A stretch of 64,000 nucleotides of DNA from SB11 sp035906255 (GTDB lineage Bacteria; Bacteroidota; Bacteroidia; UBA8524): the NCBI GenBank assembly GCA_035906255.1, contig JAMIFM010000011.1, positions 123,450-187,449 of the forward strand. The letters are read 5' to 3'. The notes beneath the pieces were generated by a model, which did not search any database, was not told the DNA's origin, and was given only the letters and a program-made list of their open reading frames with translations. Below, piece after piece: positions 59,614-64,000 of this stretch. Every line of letters begins with the position of its first letter. The stretch's first letter is position 1. The translations under genes and the position numbers were made by a program.

Positions 59614-60636
59614 ATGAAAAAAACAGTACCGCTTCTTGCAGTATTATTTTTTACGTTAACCCTAAATGCGCAGTACAGTGAGCGATTCCCGCTTACTGAT
59701 GAGGCTATTTCTTATAATAAAACCCATAAAATAGCTGCCATTACTGCCATTGAAACTTCTGAAGATAAAACTGTAGCACTGCATGAGCAGTTTGATAAAA
59801 ACGGAATGCTGATATACAGACGCCAATCAGGGAGTAATATCCGTTCTTATACATATCTCTACGATAAAAAGCAGCGGCTTACAGAAGTTATAGACAGTAC
59901 CAACGATTTGGTATTTAACAGGATAACCACAGGCTTCATCACGTTTAAATATTACGACAATGGTTTGCTGAAAGAACGTAATCTTGACGGCAAAACAATT
60001 GAATTTTCGCTGGACAAGGCACTAAACAAGCTAACTGAAAAATACCCCGATGAGGAAAACAATGCTTCAGTGCTTGAGTACTTTTATAACCCTTCACTAA
60101 AGTTAGTAAAGGAGTTTGCCAAAGATGATGAAACGGAAGAAACGATATTTTTTGAGTACGATAACAAGGGTAGGGAAATAACATCTCTTGCGGTTTCGAC
60201 ATATACAGGCGGCTACGACAGTATTACTACTACAACTACATACAATGCAAATGGGTTGGTTGAAAAGGAAACCCAACACAAAGTAAATGGCGCAATGTTG
60301 TTTAACGACGATGGCACTATTGAAGAAGGTTCTTTAGAAACTACCGTTACCGACCATTATTGGCAATTTGAATACGACAACAAGGGTAGAAAACTTCGTG
60401 TGGCAGCTTTTGAGGGTACCTCAATTAACCCCTTGTATGAAGAAACCCATACTTATACGGTTACAAACGGCATAGAAACTGAAACTATCATAACCGTTAG
60501 CGGTGCCTCAAACCGCTCAGAAGAAGTAATTGTTTACAGCGGCCCAAAAGGTTTAAAAGGCGAAAGTACCTTAAAAGATATCCGTTTAGGCCGTACTAAA
60601 GAATCCGTTACCAAATACACATATACCTTTCATTAA
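59614..60636 (+). CDS. Secreted protein with YD-like strand repeats, function unknown
   Basis: 340 residues with a signal peptide ending LTLNAQ. Repeated strand pairs resemble RHS/YD repeats without the full motif: SYTYLYDKKQRLTEV, FEYDNKGREITSLA, TTYNANGLVEKET, FEYDNKGRKLRVAA. No sorting domain or lipobox. A beta-filament or shell segment is possible. It follows the transporter peptide by 23 bases and could share its transcript. Confidence 0.72.
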   Translation: MKKTVPLLAVLFFTLTLNAQYSERFPLTDEAISYNKTHKIAAITAIETSEDKTVALHEQFDKNGMLIYRRQSGSNIRSYTYLYDKKQRLTEVIDSTNDLVFNRITTGFITFKYYDNGLLKERNLDGKTIEFSLDKALNKLTEKYPDEENNASVLEYFYNPSLKLVKEFAKDDETEETIFFEYDNKGREITSLAVSTYTGGYDSITTTTTYNANGLVEKETQHKVNGAMLFNDDGTIEEGSLETTVTDHYWQFEYDNKGRKLRVAAFEGTSINPLYEETHTYTVTNGIETETIITVSGASNRSEEVIVYSGPKGLKGESTLKDIRLGRTKESVTKYTYTFH

Positions 60637-60723
60637 GCTTTGCCTCTCTCCCCTCTCTATTTAAACCACTATCAAACTTTCAATTTATTTTGAAAATCCG
60701 ATATTATTGTTTTACTTTGTTTT

Positions 60724-61230
60724 GTGAAACACGAAGAAGCCAAACTAAAGTTTATACAAGGCTGGGGCAGCTTGGGTACCAATTGGGGTATTAACCGCAC
60801 TATGGCGCAAGTGCACGCCCTATTGCTTATATCACCCACCTCATTAAGTACTGAGCAAATTATGGAGGAGCTGCAAATTTCTCGCGGTAATGCCAATATG
60901 AATGTGCGTGAGTTGATAAACTGGGGATTGGTACGCAAAGATTTGAAACCGGGTGAGCGCAAGGAGTTTTTTTATGCAGAAAAAGACATTTGGAAGGCCG
61001 CCATGCAAATTATTAAGGAGCGCCGTAAACGAGAGTTGGAACCTTTGATGCAAGTGTTGGGCGAAATAAAAAGCTTAGATAAAGCTGATGATAGTGCTGA
61101 GGCGAAAGAATTTACCAAGATGATGGGTAATATAGAGGATGTAATAGGCAAAGCCGACGGTGTACTTGATAAACTAAGCCGTGCGCAAGACAACTGGCTA
61201 ATGGGTACAATGATGAAACTATTAAAGTAA
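60724..61230 (+). CDS. GbsR/MarR-family transcriptional regulator
   Basis: 168 residues from GTG. The winged-helix part (about 15-95) fits GbsR: GWGSLGTNWGINRTMAQVHAL, LSTEQIMEELQISRGNANMNVREL, and VRKDLKPGERKEFFYAEKDIW. A C-terminal helical tail (about 95-168) is for dimerisation. GbsR controls choline/betaine genes in Bacillus; here the two tiny membrane proteins directly downstream are the candidate targets. TACTTTG just before the GTG resembles the -7 element with one base less. Confidence 0.88.
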   Translation: MKHEEAKLKFIQGWGSLGTNWGINRTMAQVHALLLISPTSLSTEQIMEELQISRGNANMNVRELINWGLVRKDLKPGERKEFFYAEKDIWKAAMQIIKERRKRELEPLMQVLGEIKSLDKADDSAEAKEFTKMMGNIEDVIGKADGVLDKLSRAQDNWLMGTMMKLLK

Positions 61231-61236
61231 TAAACA

Positions 61237-61605
61237 ATGAACTTTAAGTTTGCTGATATATGGATTCAGGTATTGGTGATTTTCTCAACCATTGCCTTTG
61301 CTTTAATCACTAAAGATAAGTTGGGTGCTCTTATAATAGGCTCTGCTATATTTTATATAGGCATGGGGTTATGGCAACTAATCAGTACACTTGTGCACGT
61401 AACTAAACCGCATCTTGTGCGTCTGCCGCGTTTGCGCCAAGTATATCACTTATTATTATTGCCCGCACTTGTGTTGTGTGTTATTTTACCCTTGAGCGGC
61501 TTTACTGACTTTACTATTTTTACTGCTATGGGTGCCGGCTTTCTTATGGCGACCTTTTATTTTAGTATTACCGTTGCCGAGTATAGAAAAATGAAAAAAG
61601 AATAA
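61237..61605 (+). CDS. Small four-span membrane protein 1
   Basis: 122 residues, about four hydrophobic spans (6-25, 30-50, 70-90, 95-115) and a basic tail (YRKMKKE). I do not recognise a named family. It starts 6 bases after the stop of the GbsR-type regulator, so it is in the same operon. Topology resembles the following 118-residue protein. Confidence 0.7.
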   Translation: MNFKFADIWIQVLVIFSTIAFALITKDKLGALIIGSAIFYIGMGLWQLISTLVHVTKPHLVRLPRLRQVYHLLLLPALVLCVILPLSGFTDFTIFTAMGAGFLMATFYFSITVAEYRKMKKE

Positions 61606-61660
61606 TTTTTTCCATATTAATTTCAAAATTTACTGAAAGTACAGTTTAAAAGAATAAGAA

Positions 61661-62017
61661 ATGAAGCCCTTAAAACTAATTGATTCACTACTACAAATAG
61701 TAATAATAGCCGGTAGTATGATAACGGCTATTATTACTAACAATGTTTTTTCGTTAATACTGATTTACATTGGGCTGGGTATCTACCAACCGCTGAGCTT
61801 TGTTGTGCAACTGCTTACGAACGACCACCTCTCAGTACAACGAAAACGCTACGGGTTGGGTGTATTGGCCTACTTTATATCGCTTGGCGTTTGCCATTAT
61901 ACAAAATTTGGTGGTGAACAGTTTTTGTTAGTTGTGTTTGGTGCCGCCCCAGCCCTGCTTGCCTTATATTACCTGTATATAAGCTGTATGGAAACTTTTG
62001 CGCCAAACAACGAGTAG
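61661..62017 (+). CDS. Small four-span membrane protein 2
   Basis: 118 residues with four spans and similar span spacing to the preceding gene (LLQIVIIAGSMITAIITNN, then FSLILIYIGLGIYQPLSFVV). Probably a distant paralogue; both have I-x-LG-I/M-x-Q/WQ-L at the second span. Function unknown; the two may form a heteromer under the GbsR-type regulator. Ends two bases before the convergent gene. Confidence 0.65.
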   Translation: MKPLKLIDSLLQIVIIAGSMITAIITNNVFSLILIYIGLGIYQPLSFVVQLLTNDHLSVQRKRYGLGVLAYFISLGVCHYTKFGGEQFLLVVFGAAPALLALYYLYISCMETFAPNNE

Positions 62018-62019
62018 TA

Positions 62020-62826
62020 TTACCACAACGAGAAATTTACCGTTCCCTGCAAGAAATACCCCTGCATCATGTCAATGTTTTTAGAGGTATAAACCTGCCC
62101 TGCGTGCAGGTTTATAAACAGATTGTTAGTGCTTAACACATGCAGCCCTACAAAGGGGGTAAAATGGCCTGTGGTTCCCATGTTTTTATTGCTGATACCA
62201 CCCGCCTCAAGCCCGAAATAGGGTATTAAGAATGTACGTTTAGGGTTTTTCTCAATGGATAAATCAAGTCCGAAGCCGTACCAAAATAGCTGTCCTGTCC
62301 CCTCTTTACTGCTGTTTTGCAAGTTCAGTTTTCCATAAAACCGCACATGGCTGGGACCGGGATTATCGTTTTGTTCCACCTTACCGTAAATAAGGTACTC
62401 AATGGCCAACCCGCCAAAACTACCCAACGAATCATTGGCCTTTGGCACGTAATAGGTGTAACCGGCACCGGGCATAAACCATGTTTCAAAATTTTGCTGT
62501 TCATACCGTTTTCGGGGTACGTATTTTCCTTCATGCCAAACAGAATCACTGGTACTTGCTTTGTACCGATTATAATTGGTTGAAATTTCATTGTTGTAAC
62601 GGCTGCGCCAATACTCTACTGTATCTTTGGTCATACAGCTTTTTGATTTGGTGCGCCAATATTCGCCGGTATCGGTAAGAATTTTGTTTCGGTTTTGCAA
62701 AGCCTCGGTATAGGCTTTCCAGTAGGCTAAAGAATCGCAAGAGCAATTGCTAAGAGGGTCGATAAGCTGGGCGTTTACGCCGATGGCAATAAACAATAAG
62801 CCCATGATTAGGTTAATTGATTTCAT
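62020..62826 (-). CDS. Predicted outer-membrane beta-barrel protein
   Basis: 268 residues from ATG 62826 (an ATG three codons earlier is possible). Signal peptide ending GVNAQ. A helical linker with CSCDSLAYWKAYTEALQNRNK and repeated EYWR-x-KS/RY segments is followed by beta strands with alternating aromatics, ending NFSLW, a typical barrel C-terminal aromatic. The paired TGEYWRTKSK/VEYWRSRYNN repeat is unusual. Role unknown. Confidence 0.72.
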   Translation of the reverse strand: MKSINLIMGLLFIAIGVNAQLIDPLSNCSCDSLAYWKAYTEALQNRNKILTDTGEYWRTKSKSCMTKDTVEYWRSRYNNEISTNYNRYKASTSDSVWHEGKYVPRKRYEQQNFETWFMPGAGYTYYVPKANDSLGSFGGLAIEYLIYGKVEQNDNPGPSHVRFYGKLNLQNSSKEGTGQLFWYGFGLDLSIEKNPKRTFLIPYFGLEAGGISNKNMGTTGHFTPFVGLHVLSTNNLFINLHAGQVYTSKNIDMMQGYFLQGTVNFSLW

Positions 62827-62884
62827 AAATTTCATAGTTTGTATAGGCTATGATGCCCCAAACTATGAAAGGTTTAAAACCTGC

Positions 62885-63793
62885 CTAAAACATTTTGCTG
62901 CGTTTCACAAAAAAAGGTATCAGTATTTGCATAAAATCCTTGTTCACATCAGCCTCTACAAACTCTATGCGATACTGGGCGCAACGTTGGCGCAACTGCA
63001 TCATATACTCATTCACTTGGCTTAAGTAGGCATCTTTCACCTCGTGGGGTTGCAGCTTCACTTCCTGTCCTGTTTCTTTATCAATAAAAATATAGGGGCG
63101 GTTTTCAAAGTCAAACGCCAACTCGTGCTTACCGTCGTTCACATGAAATAAAATCACTTCATTTTTACTGAATTTAAGGCGTTGCAGTGCCCTAAAAAGT
63201 TCTTCGCTGTTTTGCCCCGCCTGAAACATATCGCTAAACACCACCACCAGTGAGCGGCGGTGAATTTGGTCGGCAACGGCAGTAAGTGCATTAGCCAACG
63301 AGGTATTGCGATTTAGTTTTTCTTTCAGCAGCAACTGCTCTAATTGCGCCAACATTAACTGATGATGCACGGTAGATGATTTGCACTGCGAATGAAACTC
63401 TAACTCTTGGGCAAACAGGCTAAGTCCAAAAGCATCGCGTTGTTGCTTCAACAAACTCATCAACACAGCCGCAGCATAAATAGAAAACCGTATTTTGCTC
63501 ATACCCTCTTCGGGGTAATACATACTGCTGCTGGTATCAATCACTATCTGGCAACGCAGGTTGGTTTCTTCCTCATAGCGTTTCACAAACAGTTTTTCAG
63601 TACGGGCAAACAGCTTCCAATCAATGTGGCGGGTACTTTCGCCCTTGTTATACAACCTGTGTTCGGCAAACTCTACCGAAAACCCGTGAAAAGGGCTTTT
63701 GTGCAAACCTGTTATAAAACCCTCTACCACTTGCTTGGCAAGCAATTCAAGGCTACCATACTGTTCTAACTCTTTTTGTGAAATTACTGCCAT
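62885..63793 (-). CDS. DUF58/von Willebrand A-like protein
   Basis: 302 residues. DUF58 signatures: HKSPFHGFSVEFAEHRLYNKGE, the STRHIDWKLFARTEKLFVKRYEEE block, and a VWA fold with an MIDAS-like DTSSSMYY near 90. VVVFSDMF is a later strand. DUF58 proteins work with MoxR AAA+ ATPases and VWA membrane proteins (aerotolerance-type operons). That partner is not visible in this window and could be outside it or absent. Confidence 0.92.
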   Translation of the reverse strand: MAVISQKELEQYGSLELLAKQVVEGFITGLHKSPFHGFSVEFAEHRLYNKGESTRHIDWKLFARTEKLFVKRYEEETNLRCQIVIDTSSSMYYPEEGMSKIRFSIYAAAVLMSLLKQQRDAFGLSLFAQELEFHSQCKSSTVHHQLMLAQLEQLLLKEKLNRNTSLANALTAVADQIHRRSLVVVFSDMFQAGQNSEELFRALQRLKFSKNEVILFHVNDGKHELAFDFENRPYIFIDKETGQEVKLQPHEVKDAYLSQVNEYMMQLRQRCAQYRIEFVEADVNKDFMQILIPFFVKRSKMF

Positions 63794-63899
63794 GTGTTTA
63801 CTGCTAACGAAAATACAAAGGTTTTAGTTTCTTATACTGTTTTAGTCGATAAAGTAAATAACCATATACTACTAAAAGATTGTTTGCCGTTACTAAACC

Positions 63900-64000
63900 A
63901 TGAAAACCAACCTATTAATAATTATTGCTTTTTGTTTGCTAACCGCAAGCTGTAAAAAAGAAACTACGCCCACACAAACACCTGTTAAAGACCTTACTAT
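63900..64000 (+). CDS. Lipoprotein, cut by the window edge
   Basis: ATG at 63900 opens a frame through the last base. It encodes a short lipoprotein signal (NLLIIIAFCLLTASC) then KKETTPTQTPVKDLT. The lipobox TASC is clear. The rest and the function are outside the window. Confidence 0.7.
   Translation, partial: MKTNLLIIIAFCLLTASCKKETTPTQTPVKDLT

Overview
The window is chromosomal DNA from a member of the Bacteroidota, probably a free-living, T9SS-bearing lineage of the Sphingobacteria/Chitinophaga/Cytophaga type. The evidence is consistent throughout. At least a dozen genes are preceded by the phylum-specific -7 promoter element TAnnTTTG. Four secreted proteins carry type IX secretion C-terminal domains (type A and type B/CHU_C). 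Signal peptides often end in AQ, lipoproteins are abundant, and there are Bacteroidota-type families (DUF2911, DUF4145, a carboxypeptidase-regulatory TonB receptor, a fused anti-sigma/beta-barrel protein). No tRNA, rRNA, CRISPR array, insertion sequence or complete prophage was seen.

Layout. 1-2000: a two-gene minus-strand operon (HTH-S24 regulator, then a three-Cys-motif partner protein) with a 14-bp palindrome upstream, followed by an apparent ~85-nt small RNA with its own promoter and terminator. 2.1-6 kb: nfeD-floA membrane-domain operon, DinB-fold protein, DUF4145, TerC. 6-12.7 kb: TonB-dependent receptor, AraC/GyrI regulator, GNAT, LolC/E-like permease, thyA, marC. 12.7-18.2 kb: two tandem paralogous secreted proteins whose upstream hairpins were copied with them, a cysteine desulfurase and an agmatinase-family enzyme. 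18.3-25.3 kb: secreted proteins, then the most interesting locus: an ECF sigma factor, an overlapping gene for a single-span anti-sigma-like protein with a beta-barrel tail, and three separately transcribed cysteine-rich lipoproteins. The sigma gene and all three lipoprotein genes share a GCAGC-N18-GTCA element at the same distance from the start. 25.3-36.4 kb: Zn-peptidase, prolyl oligopeptidase, T9SS cargo, DUF2911, acyltransferase, T9SS serine hydrolase, MBL hydrolase. 36.5-42.3 kb: bestrophin/carbonic anhydrase/Rossmann protein operon, desaturase, phosphoesterase. 42.3-49.3 kb: a giant SBBP/PKD T9SS protein overlapped by a lipoprotein that is little more than its sorting domain, a LamG-like coiled-coil protein, and two tandem lipoproteins. 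49.2-57 kb: DUF4349, kynureninase, TlpA-like thioredoxin, a 5'-nucleotidase split into two overlapping genes in reversed domain order, and dnaA. 57-64 kb: PyrR-like phosphoribosyltransferase, an NSS-type Na+ symporter with a 35-residue companion peptide, a GbsR/MarR regulator with two tiny membrane proteins, a DUF58 protein, and a lipoprotein cut off by the window edge.

The genes are mostly short operons or single units, many closed by clear hairpin-plus-T terminators. Functional themes are envelope biogenesis and secretion (T9SS cargo, lipoproteins, LolC/E-like permease, FloA/NfeD), nucleotide metabolism (ThyA, PyrR-like, split 5'-nucleotidase), and housekeeping (DnaA, NifS-like). Four small elements missed by ordinary gene calling are reported: the candidate sRNA, a 53-residue and a 35-residue membrane peptide, and a possible gene remnant at 18924-19109. 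All calls come from reading the sequence; no database search was run.
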